Numbered from the stretch's first letter, positions 1 through 6,766 are shown. The stretch: 17,353 nt of DNA from Streptosporangiaceae bacterium (GCA_030041195.1 JASHOI010000708.1:1-17353); one strand, 5' to 3'. A program made the numbers and translations. The notes: generated from the letters alone by a model not told the origin.

Positions 1-362
1 GGCTCGGCGACGGCTGGCTGGCCAGCTTCGTCACGCCCGCCGAGGCCGCCGCCGGCCGCGCGGCCATCAAGGAGGCGGCCGCGGCGGCGGGCCGCGAGGT
101 TGAAGAAGATCACTACGGGATCAGCCTGGCGGTCGCGACCGAGGGCATACCGGACGCGCTGATCGCCGCGGCACGCGAGCGGCGCCCGGACGCCAACCCG
201 GCCAGCCTGGTCGCCGCGAGCTGGCCGGACGCGCGGCGGATGATCGGCGAGTACGTGGCCGCCGGCCTCACCAAGTTCGTGATCAGGCCCGCGGACCCGC
301 GGACCTCGTTCGGCGGGTTCCTGGACCGCTTCGCCGCCGAGATCATGCCGCTGCAGACCTGA
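1..362 (+). CDS. LLM-class (luciferase-like) flavin/F420-dependent oxidoreductase, C-terminal part
   Basis: The gene enters from the left edge. Its frame starts at base 3 and it ends in TGA at 360-362, giving about 119 residues. The start lies outside the window. The visible part begins with GDGW, then a helical stretch rich in Ala/Glu/Arg, a strand (ISLAV), and a closing segment with GLTKFVIRPA followed by FLDRFAAEIMPLQT. This layout is typical of the last TIM-barrel strands of bacterial luciferase-like monooxygenases, which in actinomycetes often use coenzyme F420 or FMN. The end of these proteins usually carries a phrase of the type 'G..kFvlrP...fleef..evlP', and that is seen here. Substrate and cofactor cannot be told from this fragment. 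It is followed after 21 nt by a large inverted repeat that may end its transcript. Confidence 0.8.
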   Translation, partial: LGDGWLASFVTPAEAAAGRAAIKEAAAAAGREVEEDHYGISLAVATEGIPDALIAAARERRPDANPASLVAASWPDARRMIGEYVAAGLTKFVIRPADPRTSFGGFLDRFAAEIMPLQT

Positions 363-383
363 GGGTGCGCAGAGAGGCTTATC

Positions 384-425
384 GATGTACCGATGGGCCT
401 GTTCTAACAAGCCCATCGGTACATC
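384..425. terminator. 42-nt inverted repeat, possible terminator or operator
   Basis: Arms of 15 bases at 384-398 and 411-425 are perfect reverse complements (GATGTACCGATGGGC / GCCCATCGGTACATC). Inside, TGTT (400-403) and AACA (406-409) pair again around a 2-nt centre, with one mismatch (399/410). The whole element is therefore nearly palindromic across 42 nt. It starts 21 nt after the stop codon of the upstream gene, which suits a transcription end. No T-run follows, as is common in actinomycetes. The near-complete dyad symmetry would also suit a DNA-binding site upstream of the secreted-protein gene. The structure is certain; its role is inferred. Confidence 0.5.
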
Positions 426-551
426 CATGCCGCGCAGGCACGCGGGCGGCGAGCTACTGGTACCGCGGTTGTTGCGTTCAGTAGTTGCAATTTCACACAG
501 CGCCGGCACGTCGCGGTGCCCCCGGCGGAACGTTCTGATAAACCTCGCGAC

Positions 552-1916
552 ATGACGATGTGGCTCCCGATCCGCGCGGCCGGGGTGCTGGCCGCCGCCG
601 CGGTGTCCGCCGCGTCGGCGAACGCCGGCCTGGCGGCGTCGCACAGCAGCATCGCCGGACCGCCGGTTACCTACCAGGTACTTCGGCAGGACGTCATCAT
701 CAACGCCGACATCTGGGCAGCCAAGCCGGAGATGATGGCGGCTGGCCTGGGGTTCACCAACATCGTCGGCGTGCCGAACCTCAGCACCAGCAACGTGCCG
801 CTGAGCAAGACGCTCGCGGTGCTGGCCGGCGGCACCTGGAACCACGTGAGCTGCGCGAACGGGCAGACGCCCCCGTTATCGAGCTACACCTCGGCGTCGA
901 CGCCCCAGGGAGTCCGGGCGTACTACGGCGAGAACGTCTACTACTCCGACGGCCTGCCGGTGGAGTTCAGCTGGCCGCTGCTGCCGAGCACCCTGGACGC
1001 CAACGACTTCAAGGTCACCCTCAGCAACGGGACGTCCGTCACCCCGCAGGTCACCTCGATCTGGCCGAACTACCTGTACAACGAGCGCTCCGTGGCGGTC
1101 CTGTTCGGGCACTTCGGCAACCGCATCCCGCCAGACCAGCCCGGCGCGATCTACCCGGTCTCGGTGCAGGTCGTCCGGGGCTCGTCAACCCTCGAGCTGG
1201 TCGGGCCCGGCGACCGGATCGTCAGCGCGGTCGGGATGTCGGTCAAGTCCCCGGGATCGCCGTACACCAAGCCCGGCGTGCCCCCCGCCGACCGGGGCGG
1301 CCCCACCCTGGTGGCCGCGAAGCTCAGCAAGATGTCGGCCGTGGGCAATACCGCGCCGAAGATCTTCCCGGAGAACCTGCCCAACGACGGGATCAGCCTG
1401 TATGGCAAGCAGGCGAAGTTCCGGCTGCGGATGTACACGTCGGGCGGTATGACGCCCAACGGCGTCACCCCGCTGCTGCCGACCGAGTACGACCAGTATT
1501 TCCGGGTGATCGCGGTCACCTCGACCGGGAAGAAGGTCGCGCTCGTCAAGGCCGGGAAGACCTACTACATCGACGGGCAGCCGCTCCGGGTCGTCGGGCT
1601 GGCCGATCTCGGCGTGAAGCAGGCCAGCTACGACGGCTGCTACACCGAACTCAGGAACAACTACATCGACATCATCCTGGACGGAAGCATCGCCGCGGCC
1701 CGGCGGATCACCACCGTGCAGATCCCGTCAACGGGCCGCTACAAGCCGCTCTACAACCCGGGCGGCCCCGGCAACGATCCTGCCCCGGGCGTGCACTACA
1801 GCGCCCCTAGCCCGCCGATCTCCGAGCCCGTCATCGACGCGCTCAGCAACCCGATGACCGTCACCTACGTGCGCTGCCCTGGCCAGCCGGGCTCGGTCAG
1901 TCCTTGCGGCCGCTGA
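552..1916 (+). CDS. secreted protein of unknown function
   Basis: I do not recognise the family. The chosen ATG gives 454 residues with a clear signal peptide: a short N-terminus with one Arg (MTMWLPIR), a hydrophobic Ala/Val core to about residue 22, and an Ala-x-Ala type cleavage site near residue 25 (SANA). A GTG at 516 is in frame, but it would put a charged 12-residue extension in front of the signal peptide. Neither start has a good ribosome site. The mature part is rich in Gly, Pro, Ser, Thr, Tyr and Asn, with no further membrane segment, and looks like a beta-rich exported protein. Four cysteines are visible (SCANG, DGCYTE and two in the last 14 residues), so disulfides are possible. 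No anchor motif is seen at the C-terminus, so it is probably released or periplasm-like. Its last 20 nt overlap the convergent lysE-type gene. Confidence 0.75.
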   Translation: MTMWLPIRAAGVLAAAAVSAASANAGLAASHSSIAGPPVTYQVLRQDVIINADIWAAKPEMMAAGLGFTNIVGVPNLSTSNVPLSKTLAVLAGGTWNHVSCANGQTPPLSSYTSASTPQGVRAYYGENVYYSDGLPVEFSWPLLPSTLDANDFKVTLSNGTSVTPQVTSIWPNYLYNERSVAVLFGHFGNRIPPDQPGAIYPVSVQVVRGSSTLELVGPGDRIVSAVGMSVKSPGSPYTKPGVPPADRGGPTLVAAKLSKMSAVGNTAPKIFPENLPNDGISLYGKQAKFRLRMYTSGGMTPNGVTPLLPTEYDQYFRVIAVTSTGKKVALVKAGKTYYIDGQPLRVVGLADLGVKQASYDGCYTELRNNYIDIILDGSIAAARRITTVQIPSTGRYKPLYNPGGPGNDPAPGVHYSAPSPPISEPVIDALSNPMTVTYVRCPGQPGSVSPCGR

Positions 1917-2535
1917 TGGCCAGGCTGGCGCCGATGCCGATCATCACCAGGCCCCCGGTGCCGCCGATCAGCTCGAGCCGCCTGGGCGAGCGGGCCAGCC
2001 ACGCCCGCGCGGTCCCGGCGGCCAGCGCCCAGCTTCCGTCCGAGATCACCGCGATGCCGTCGAAGATCGCCCCGAGCAGCAGCATCTGCACCGGCACGTG
2101 GCCGGCGGAGCGGTCGACGAACTGCGGCAGCACCGCGGCGAAGAACACGATCACCTTGGGGTTGGTCACCCCGACCAGGAACCCGTCCCGCAGGATCCGC
2201 ATCGGGGTCTTCCGCTCGACCGTGGCGCCGAGCGCCTCGGTCAGCGACCGGCGGTGCCGGACCGCCTGCACGCCCAGGTAGACCAGGTAGGCCGCGCCCG
2301 CCAGCTTGATCACGGTGAACACGGCCACGGACCGCTCGACCAGCGTGCCGATGCCGAACGCGACGGCGGCAACCTGGGCGTAGACGCCGATCTGCCCGCC
2401 CAGCGCGGTGCAGACCCCCGCTGCCCGGCCGAGCTGGAGCGAACGACTGACCACGAACAGAACGTTCGGGCCCGGAACCACGATCAGGGCGAAGGACAGC
2501 AGGGTGAACGCCAGCAGATGCCCGGTCGGAAGCAC
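1897..2535 (-). CDS. LysE/RhtB-family amino acid exporter
   Basis: This 212-residue membrane protein has the normal length for the LysE/RhtB family, which exports amino acids or their analogues by proton exchange. The hallmarks are present: PGPN at residues 21-24 after the first membrane helix, a Gly-rich second helix (GRAAGVCTALGGQIG, about 36-50), and NPK at 125-127 followed by FFAAVLPQF. About six membrane helices can be picked out. The start is a GTG just after GGGGAC; longer in-frame versions run into the upstream gap and lack a membrane-protein character. It lies 46 nt downstream of the VOC gene on the same strand and may share its transcript. The exported compound cannot be deduced. 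Its 3' end overlaps the end of the secreted-protein gene by 20 nt. Confidence 0.9.
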   Translation of the reverse strand: MLPTGHLLAFTLLSFALIVVPGPNVLFVVSRSLQLGRAAGVCTALGGQIGVYAQVAAVAFGIGTLVERSVAVFTVIKLAGAAYLVYLGVQAVRHRRSLTEALGATVERKTPMRILRDGFLVGVTNPKVIVFFAAVLPQFVDRSAGHVPVQMLLLGAIFDGIAVISDGSWALAAGTARAWLARSPRRLELIGGTGGLVMIGIGASLAISGRKD

Positions 2536-2581
2536 GTCCCCAGCGTAGCGTCGCCCGGGGCCAGGCTGACGACCGCGGCTG

Positions 2582-2995
2582 TTACCCGACGAAGATGCAG
2601 AACGGGTGCCCGGCCGGGTCGGCGAAGACGTAGAGCGGCTCGGCGGGGTCGTCGGTCCGGTCGAGCAGGATCTCGGCGCCGAGAGCCGCGGCCCGCTCGC
2701 GCTGCCGCTCCAGCTCGCTGATGCTCGAAACGGTGAAATCAAGGTGCAGCTGCTGAGGCAGCTCGGGTGTGGGCCAGGTTGCCCGGGGCAGCGCATCGAC
2801 CTGCTGGAAGGCCAGCTGGCGCGCTCCGCTGGCGTCCACGAGCACCAGCCAGTCCGCGTCGTCGGCCGCCCCGTCGGCGGGCGGTTCGTCGCCGGGGCGG
2901 TACCGCAGCCCCAGCAGTTCCCGGTAGAACTCTGCGAGCTGCCGGACGTTGGTGGTGTCGAGAACGGTGTGCAGCAGCCGCGGGTACTCGGCCAT
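2582..2995 (-). CDS. VOC-family (glyoxalase/bleomycin-resistance-like) protein
   Basis: The protein has 137 residues, the size of a single two-module VOC domain. The first module starts LLHTVLDTTNVRQLAEFYRELLGL, the classic 'hTvl...d...a..FY.~.LGl' opening. The second starts QLHLDFTVSSISELE and ends YVFADPAGHPFCIF, the usual 'f.DP.GhpfcL' ending. Potential metal or substrate positions are H9, H84 and the acidic residues of the module ends, but the glyoxalase set is not complete enough to name a reaction. These proteins range from lyases and dioxygenases to drug-binding resistance proteins. The ATG at 2995 was preferred over a GTG at 3004 because an AAGGTGAGG ribosome site lies just before it. 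It is divergent from the truncated methyltransferase gene, with an 80-nt shared promoter gap. Confidence 0.85.
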   Translation of the reverse strand: MAEYPRLLHTVLDTTNVRQLAEFYRELLGLRYRPGDEPPADGAADDADWLVLVDASGARQLAFQQVDALPRATWPTPELPQQLHLDFTVSSISELERQRERAAALGAEILLDRTDDPAEPLYVFADPAGHPFCIFVG

Positions 2996-3063
2996 GGACC
3001 TCACCTTAGGAGATCCCGGCCATCGGGTTGTTTCGGGCGGCGAGTCTGCGGGGATCTGCTCAC

Positions 3064-3070
3064 GGGGGAG
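3064..3070 (+). promoter_or_regulatory. ribosome binding site that sets the methyltransferase start
   Basis: GGGGGAG lies five nucleotides before the GTG at 3076. Later in-frame GTG codons (3094) have a poorer upstream context, so this site favours the 3076 start. Confidence 0.5.
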
Positions 3071-3075
3071 TTGCG

Positions 3076-3582
3076 GTGCATGCCGGGGGCAGCGTGTCAG
3101 AGTACATCCTTGATCATCATCAGCAGGGGGAGCGTCAGCGGCTGGAGCTGATGTCGCGGTTGCTCGATCCGATGCACCGCCACCTCATCGAGCGGCTGGG
3201 CATCGGGCCGGGAGCGCGGACGCTCGAGGTCGGCTGCGGCAACGGCTCCATGTCGGCCTGGCTTGCGGGCCGTGTGGTCCCCGGTGGGCACGCGGTGGCC
3301 GTCGACCTGGACCTGTCGCTAACCGGCGGGGACGTCCCCGGGCTCGAGCTACGCCAGGCCGACATCGTCGCCGCGGCCGAGACCGCGCTGTACAACGGCG
3401 GCTCCCCGTGGGCCGTCTACTGGACCGAGACGGTTGCCGAGTTGCGCCGGCGGCTGGTGGCATCGGGCAAGCTGGACGACTCGCTGGTCGATGCGTTCCT
3501 GGCTCGGCACGCGGATCCGGCGTGGTGGACGCGGGCCATCGCGTTCACGGCCGTGCACGGGCGCAAGGCCGCCGCTTCGTGA
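3076..3582 (+). CDS. class I SAM methyltransferase with internal deletion, probably non-functional
   Basis: The N-terminal ~95 residues are a standard Rossmann methyltransferase opening: YILDHHQQGERQRL, a helix with RHLIERLGI, motif I as EVGCGNGSMS (51-60), and the acidic end of the second strand (VAVDLD, about 74-79). Right after ELRQADI (about 91-97) the sequence jumps to AETALYNGGSPWAVYW, a stretch that in this family lies near the C-terminus, before a helical tail (LRRRLVASGKLDD...). Motifs II-III and the region corresponding to 'FD.v..r..L.h......~..lkPGG' are absent. Full-length relatives, as I know them, are near 270 residues; this one is 168. The reading frame is intact through the join. 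I infer an in-frame deletion of about 100 residues that removes part of the SAM site and the substrate region. A minimal functional variant is less likely. Confidence 0.7.
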   Translation: MHAGGSVSEYILDHHQQGERQRLELMSRLLDPMHRHLIERLGIGPGARTLEVGCGNGSMSAWLAGRVVPGGHAVAVDLDLSLTGGDVPGLELRQADIVAAAETALYNGGSPWAVYWTETVAELRRRLVASGKLDDSLVDAFLARHADPAWWTRAIAFTAVHGRKAAAS

Positions 3583-3596
3583 CGGCCGACGCCGGC

Positions 3597-4097
3597 TTAC
3601 CCCGCGCTCAGGATCTGCTCCCGCAGGATGTCCGCGTGCCCGCAATGCTGCGCGAACTCGCGCAGGGAGTGCAGGTAGATCCAGCGCAGCGGCAGCGGTC
3701 CCAGGCGGTGCCCGCGTACCACGTCATCCAGGTCAAGGCCGGCCGTGGCCCGGCGGGACGCCGCGCACGTGTCCTCGTGGGCGCGGCGGACCGATTCGAT
3801 GGTGTCCTGCCCGCTGAGGATGAACGCGTCGGCCGCCCGCGGCGGCAGGCCCATCTCCTGGCGGGGGCGCCCGGTGATGGCCTCCTCGAACCACACCTTT
3901 TCCGCGTAGGTTGCGTGCTTGACCAAGCCGAGCAACGTCGTCGAAGACGGAACGAGCGAGCGCCGGGCCTGCTCCTCGGTCAGGTCATCCAGGCAGCCGC
4001 GCAGCGCCGCCCGGTGCTCGTCCAGGAACGTCTCCAGCTGCTCTTTGAGCGGTTCCGCGGTCACGTCGAACGACGTCCGCCTCTGTTGCGTAGCCAC
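3597..4097 (-). CDS. DinB/DUF664-family protein
   Basis: The protein has 166 residues from a GTG start and resembles the DUF664 branch of the DinB four-helix-bundle fold. Members bind a divalent metal with three histidines and include mycothiol- or bacillithiol-dependent enzymes; most are uncharacterised. Likely ligands are visible: H61 in GLVKHATYAEKVWFE, and H151 and H154 in EFAQHCGHADILREQ, a phrase typical of the family. A longer in-frame reading to 4169 would add a basic tail unlike the family start, so I use the GTG at 4095-4097, although its ribosome site is weak. The gene is convergent with the deleted methyltransferase (14 nt apart) and divergent from the SDR gene. A thiol-transfer or detoxification role is possible but not shown. 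Confidence 0.85.
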   Translation of the reverse strand: MATQQRRTSFDVTAEPLKEQLETFLDEHRAALRGCLDDLTEEQARRSLVPSSTTLLGLVKHATYAEKVWFEEAITGRPRQEMGLPPRAADAFILSGQDTIESVRRAHEDTCAASRRATAGLDLDDVVRGHRLGPLPLRWIYLHSLREFAQHCGHADILREQILSAG

Positions 4098-4198
4098 CTG
4101 GCGAGTATGACCCACGCGGTCTCGGCCGTTGTGCCTGCGATGAGTTCGGCCCGCCCCCAGCGTCACCACCTCTGAGCCTTAACGGAGGAGGAGCACGG

Positions 4199-4978
4199 GT
4201 GGACGTGATCGGGCGGGCCGCATTTGTTACCGGCGGCGGATCTGGGATCGGCAGGGCAACGGTCATGGCGCTCGCCGAACACGGCGCATCGGTCTTGTTT
4301 ATCGACCGGGACGACGACGGAGGGCGTCAGACGGTGTCGCTCACAGGCCGTCCCGAAAGCGTGGTGTTCCAGCCGTGCGACGTGACCAGCGGACCGGATC
4401 TCGCGGCAGCTGTCGACGCGGCGGTGCAGAGGTTCGGCCGGCTCGACATCGCCGCGAACATCGCCGGCGTGGGCGACGGCGATGTGCTCGCCGACGATCC
4501 GGGGGACTGGCGGCAAGTCATCGACATCAACCTGACCGCCCTGATCGACTCCACCAGGCTGGAGGTCCGCGCCATGCGCAGTCGAGGCAACGGCGGGGCA
4601 GTCATCAACCTCGCCTCGTGGGCTGGGCTGTACCCCATGGCAGACTCCCCGGTGTACTCCGCCGCCAAGGCCGGCGTGGTCGCCTTCACACGGTCGCTCG
4701 CCGCGCTTGCGGGCGACTGTGGCATCCGGGTCAACGCGATCTGCCCAGAGCTGGTTGACACCCCTCTCGGGGTGGTAATGGGCCAGAAGGTAATGGCACC
4801 CGGCGAGATTGCCCAGTTGCGTGCCTCGCGGTCCGTGCTGACATCAGAGGACGTCGCCGGCTGGGTGCTGCGCCTCGCCGGGGACGAAAGCAGGAGCGGC
4901 GCGATCCTGCAGCTCACCAACGCCGAGGGCGGTACCTACGTCGATGACCGCAATGCCGAGGTCAGCAGTGGCGGCTGA
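4199..4978 (+). CDS. short-chain dehydrogenase/reductase (SDR)
   Basis: This is a classical SDR of 259 residues. The nucleotide-binding motif TGGGSGIG is at 11-18, and an Asp (D36, in FIDRD) at the end of the second strand favours NAD(H) over NADP(H). Also present are CDVT (60-63), NIAG (87-90, in place of the usual NNAG), N111, S140 in NLASWAG, and the YSAAK pair Y153/K157. The active-site tetrad is complete. The loop usually written PG after the sixth strand is PE here (CPELVDTP). The GTG start follows a very strong GGAGGAGGAG site (4184-4193) with 5-nt spacing. Codon choice is more relaxed than in the neighbours (TTT, GTT, GTA, GCA, ACA codons), a hint of separate ancestry. The last 43 nt overlap the convergent gene. 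The substrate is unknown. Confidence 0.92.
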   Translation: MDVIGRAAFVTGGGSGIGRATVMALAEHGASVLFIDRDDDGGRQTVSLTGRPESVVFQPCDVTSGPDLAAAVDAAVQRFGRLDIAANIAGVGDGDVLADDPGDWRQVIDINLTALIDSTRLEVRAMRSRGNGGAVINLASWAGLYPMADSPVYSAAKAGVVAFTRSLAALAGDCGIRVNAICPELVDTPLGVVMGQKVMAPGEIAQLRASRSVLTSEDVAGWVLRLAGDESRSGAILQLTNAEGGTYVDDRNAEVSSGG

Positions 4979-5394
4979 CAGGCAAGGCCGCCGTGCCGCT
5001 CAGGGAGAATGGACAGCTGGTCGGCCAGGACCGGCAGCGGCGCGGCCGGCAGTTCGAAGGTCAGCACCCAGTACCGCCCGTAGCGGCCGGCCGCGAGCAG
5101 CGGGACCGTCGCAACCGAGCCGAGGGCTTCCGCCAGGGCGCCGAGCGTGGGACGGTGCGCCTGCCCGACACGGATCCGCTTGTCGGCGATCAAGAATTCG
5201 GCGGCGATGGCGTGCCCGCCGGCGTTGCGGTAGAGCAGGCCGGTTAGCCTGGCCCGGGCGGCAGCCATGTTCCGCAACGTCGCCAGTTGCTGCGCCTGGT
5301 GCGCGCGGACGCCACGCCGTTCGGTCTGGCGCCACCCGCGGCGTGCCCGGCGTGAGAGCGAGGCAAGCGGATCGTCGCTGGCGTTGCTGTTCAT
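4936..5394 (-). CDS. hypothetical protein, Arg-rich N-terminus
   Basis: I do not recognise this 152-residue protein. The ATG at 5394 has a good ribosome site (GAAAGG, six nt away), better than an in-frame start at 5439 inside the upstream gene. The first 50 residues are polar and arginine-rich with predicted helix (SRRARRGWRQTERRGVRAHQAQQ). Residues about 50-115 form an alpha/beta stretch (LTGLLYRNAGGHAIAAEF, RIRVGQ, YGRYWVLTFELP), followed by a Pro-rich end. No signal peptide or membrane helix is seen. It starts 25 nt after the NTF2-like gene and is surely co-transcribed with it, so both are probable targets of the divergent XRE regulator. The 3' end overlaps the SDR gene by 43 nt on the other strand. 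Confidence 0.7.
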   Translation of the reverse strand: MNSNASDDPLASLSRRARRGWRQTERRGVRAHQAQQLATLRNMAAARARLTGLLYRNAGGHAIAAEFLIADKRIRVGQAHRPTLGALAEALGSVATVPLLAAGRYGRYWVLTFELPAAPLPVLADQLSILPERHGGLACQPPLLTSALRSST

Positions 5395-5419
5395 CGCGAA
5401 CCTTTCCGTGACTTCACAT

Positions 5420-5818
5420 TCAGCGTGCTGAGTGATCACTGGACGAGTTCACGCCGAGGACGAACTGGTAGTCGCCCTCGATGAGCCCCGTGGCCGACAG
5501 CAGAAACAGGTTCATGCCGGCATCGGCCAGGTTACCGCGGGCCGCCTCGCGCAGCTCCCAGCGGAACAAGACGCAGCAGTGGTGACCGACGGCCCCGCCG
5601 CCGGCAAACCGGTACCGGCCCGGGGCGATGAACTCGTCGTACACGTGCCCCACATGCTCGGTTAGCGCGTCGATTCCCGCGAAGACGCCGCCTTGGGTCA
5701 CGATGCGCCCGTCTCCCGCGTAGATGGAGGCCAGCTCGGAGCGCCGGTGAACCGGGTCGGGATCGTTCCAGGCGTCCACGTAACGTTCGGTCAGGTCGTG
5801 AAACCACTGGGCGGCCAA
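5420..5818 (-). CDS. NTF2/SnoaL-like domain protein
   Basis: The protein resembles the NTF2/SnoaL-like cone fold: a first helix (FHDLTERYVDAWN), then IYAGDGRIVTQGGVFAGIDALTEHVGHVYDEF, which is the common 'ly..d......g.~.G.dai..~v' layout, and strands with CCVLFRWELR and LFLLSATGLIEGDYQFV. Such proteins are small isomerases, hydrolases or binding proteins; the reaction is not predictable here. A TTG at 5818 is chosen because AGAGAGG lies eight nt before it, giving 132 residues. The longer GTG start at 5854 (144 residues) has no ribosome site and its extra residues are Pro/Ser-rich. It is the first gene of a two-gene operon, divergent from the XRE regulator. Confidence 0.8.
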   Translation of the reverse strand: MAAQWFHDLTERYVDAWNDPDPVHRRSELASIYAGDGRIVTQGGVFAGIDALTEHVGHVYDEFIAPGRYRFAGGGAVGHHCCVLFRWELREAARGNLADAGMNLFLLSATGLIEGDYQFVLGVNSSSDHSAR

Positions 5819-5826
5819 GGCAGCTA

Positions 5827-5833
5827 CCTCTCT
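5827..5833 (-). promoter_or_regulatory. ribosome binding site that sets the NTF2-like start
   Basis: Read on the minus strand, AGAGAGG lies eight nucleotides before the TTG at 5816-5818. The alternative GTG at 5852-5854 has nothing comparable upstream, so the shorter protein is favoured. Confidence 0.45.
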
Positions 5834-5884
5834 GGGACTAGACGGTGGGAACACCGACAGGCTGCGCGCACCCGCGACCGGACG

Positions 5885-5906
5885 GCAATTCCCTCCAGGG
5901 AATGGC
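5885..5906. promoter_or_regulatory. palindromic operator candidate for the XRE/MmyB-type regulator
   Basis: ATTCCCT (5888-5894) and AGGGAAT (5897-5903) are exact reverse complements around a 2-nt centre. After one mismatch, two more outer pairs extend the dyad to 22 nt. It is the only strong symmetry in the gap between the divergent NTF2-like and XRE genes and is less GC-rich than its surroundings. Regulators of this type usually bind next to their own gene and repress or activate the divergent partner. The role is inferred from position. Confidence 0.55.
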
Positions 5907-5925
5907 GATCACCAGGCTGCGGGGG

Positions 5926-5931
5926 TAAGAC
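5926..5931 (+). promoter_or_regulatory. possible -10 element of the XRE gene
   Basis: TAAGAC ends seven nucleotides before the ATG at 5939, the distance expected for a leaderless transcript starting on the start codon. The last base of the TANNNT consensus does not match and no convincing -35 is seen, so this is tentative. Confidence 0.25.
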
Positions 5932-5938
5932 ACGTGAC

Positions 5939-6766
5939 ATGACGACCAGGACCATGGCCGGCCGGCGCACCGCCGGACCGGAGTCCTTTGGAGCGGAGCT
6001 GCGCCGCTGGCGGGAACGCCGCCGGGTCAGCCAGCTCGAGCTCGCCCTGCGCGCGCATACCACCCAGCGGCACCTCAGCTTCATCGAGAGCGCCCGGTCG
6101 GTCCCCAGCCGGGGCATGGTGATCCGCCTGACCGAGTCCCTCGGCCTGCCGCTGCGGGAGCGGAACCGGCTGCTGCTGCACGCCGGATACGCCCCCGCCT
6201 ACCCGGAAAGCGCGCTCAGCGACCAGGACCTGCATCCGGTGCGCGAGGCGCTCCAGGCCATCCTCACCGGCCACCAGCCCTACCCGGCGATGATCGTCAA
6301 CCGGGCCGGGGAGCTCTTGCTTGCCAACCGTGCCTGCGGGCTGTTCTTCGACGACCTGCCGCCGCACCTGCTCGCCGCGCCGGTCAACACCCGGCGGGTG
6401 GCCCTGCACCCCGAAGGCCTCGCCCCCCGCATCGTCAACTTCGATGCCTGGGCACCGCACGTCACCCAGGGCCTGCAACGCGAGCTTCGCCGCAACCCCG
6501 ACCCGCGGCTCGAGGCGCTCCTCGACGAACTCGAGCGGTACATCGCCCCCGCGCCGGGGCCGGCCAGCTACGGCTTCGCGGTCCCGCTCGAACTCTCGAC
6601 CCCCCACGGCCTGCTCAGGCTGATCACCACGCTGACAACCTTTGCCGCGCCGACCGATGTGTTGCTGTGCGAGCTGCGGATGGAAGCGTTCCTCCCCGCC
6701 GACGACGCCACCGCCGAGCGGCTACGTCAGCGAGCGGCCGATAAGTGCGGGGCCGCGTTCGTCTAG
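5939..6766 (+). CDS. XRE-family regulator with MmyB-like ligand-binding domain
   Basis: The protein has 275 residues. Residues about 15-75 form a lambda-repressor-type helix-turn-helix: FGAELRRWRERRRVSQLELA, then TTQRHLSFIESARSVPSRGMVIRLTESLGLPLRERNRLLLHAGYAP, the near-universal opening of this actinomycete family. Residues about 98-250 match the MmyB-like ligand-binding domain (a PAS-related fold), with VNRAGELLLANRA, NFDAWAP and LLRLITTLTTFAAPTDVLLCELRMEAFLP. Such proteins sense small molecules, possibly fatty acids, and usually control a divergent gene. Here that is the NTF2-like/unknown operon, with a palindrome in between. The ATG at 5939 is chosen because it directly precedes the HTH region; no strong ribosome site exists, which fits leaderless translation. 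The stop codon shares the CTAG tetranucleotide with the stop of the convergent permease. Confidence 0.9.
   Translation: MTTRTMAGRRTAGPESFGAELRRWRERRRVSQLELALRAHTTQRHLSFIESARSVPSRGMVIRLTESLGLPLRERNRLLLHAGYAPAYPESALSDQDLHPVREALQAILTGHQPYPAMIVNRAGELLLANRACGLFFDDLPPHLLAAPVNTRRVALHPEGLAPRIVNFDAWAPHVTQGLQRELRRNPDPRLEALLDELERYIAPAPGPASYGFAVPLELSTPHGLLRLITTLTTFAAPTDVLLCELRMEAFLPADDATAERLRQRAADKCGAAFV

Noticed and set aside
516..551. Upstream GTG start for the secreted protein
   Set aside because: It would put twelve mostly polar or charged residues before an otherwise normal signal peptide, and no ribosome site supports it.
2996..3075. Promoter elements between the VOC and methyltransferase genes
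   Set aside because: A divergent promoter is expected here, but no -35/-10 pair with sensible spacing could be picked out by eye.
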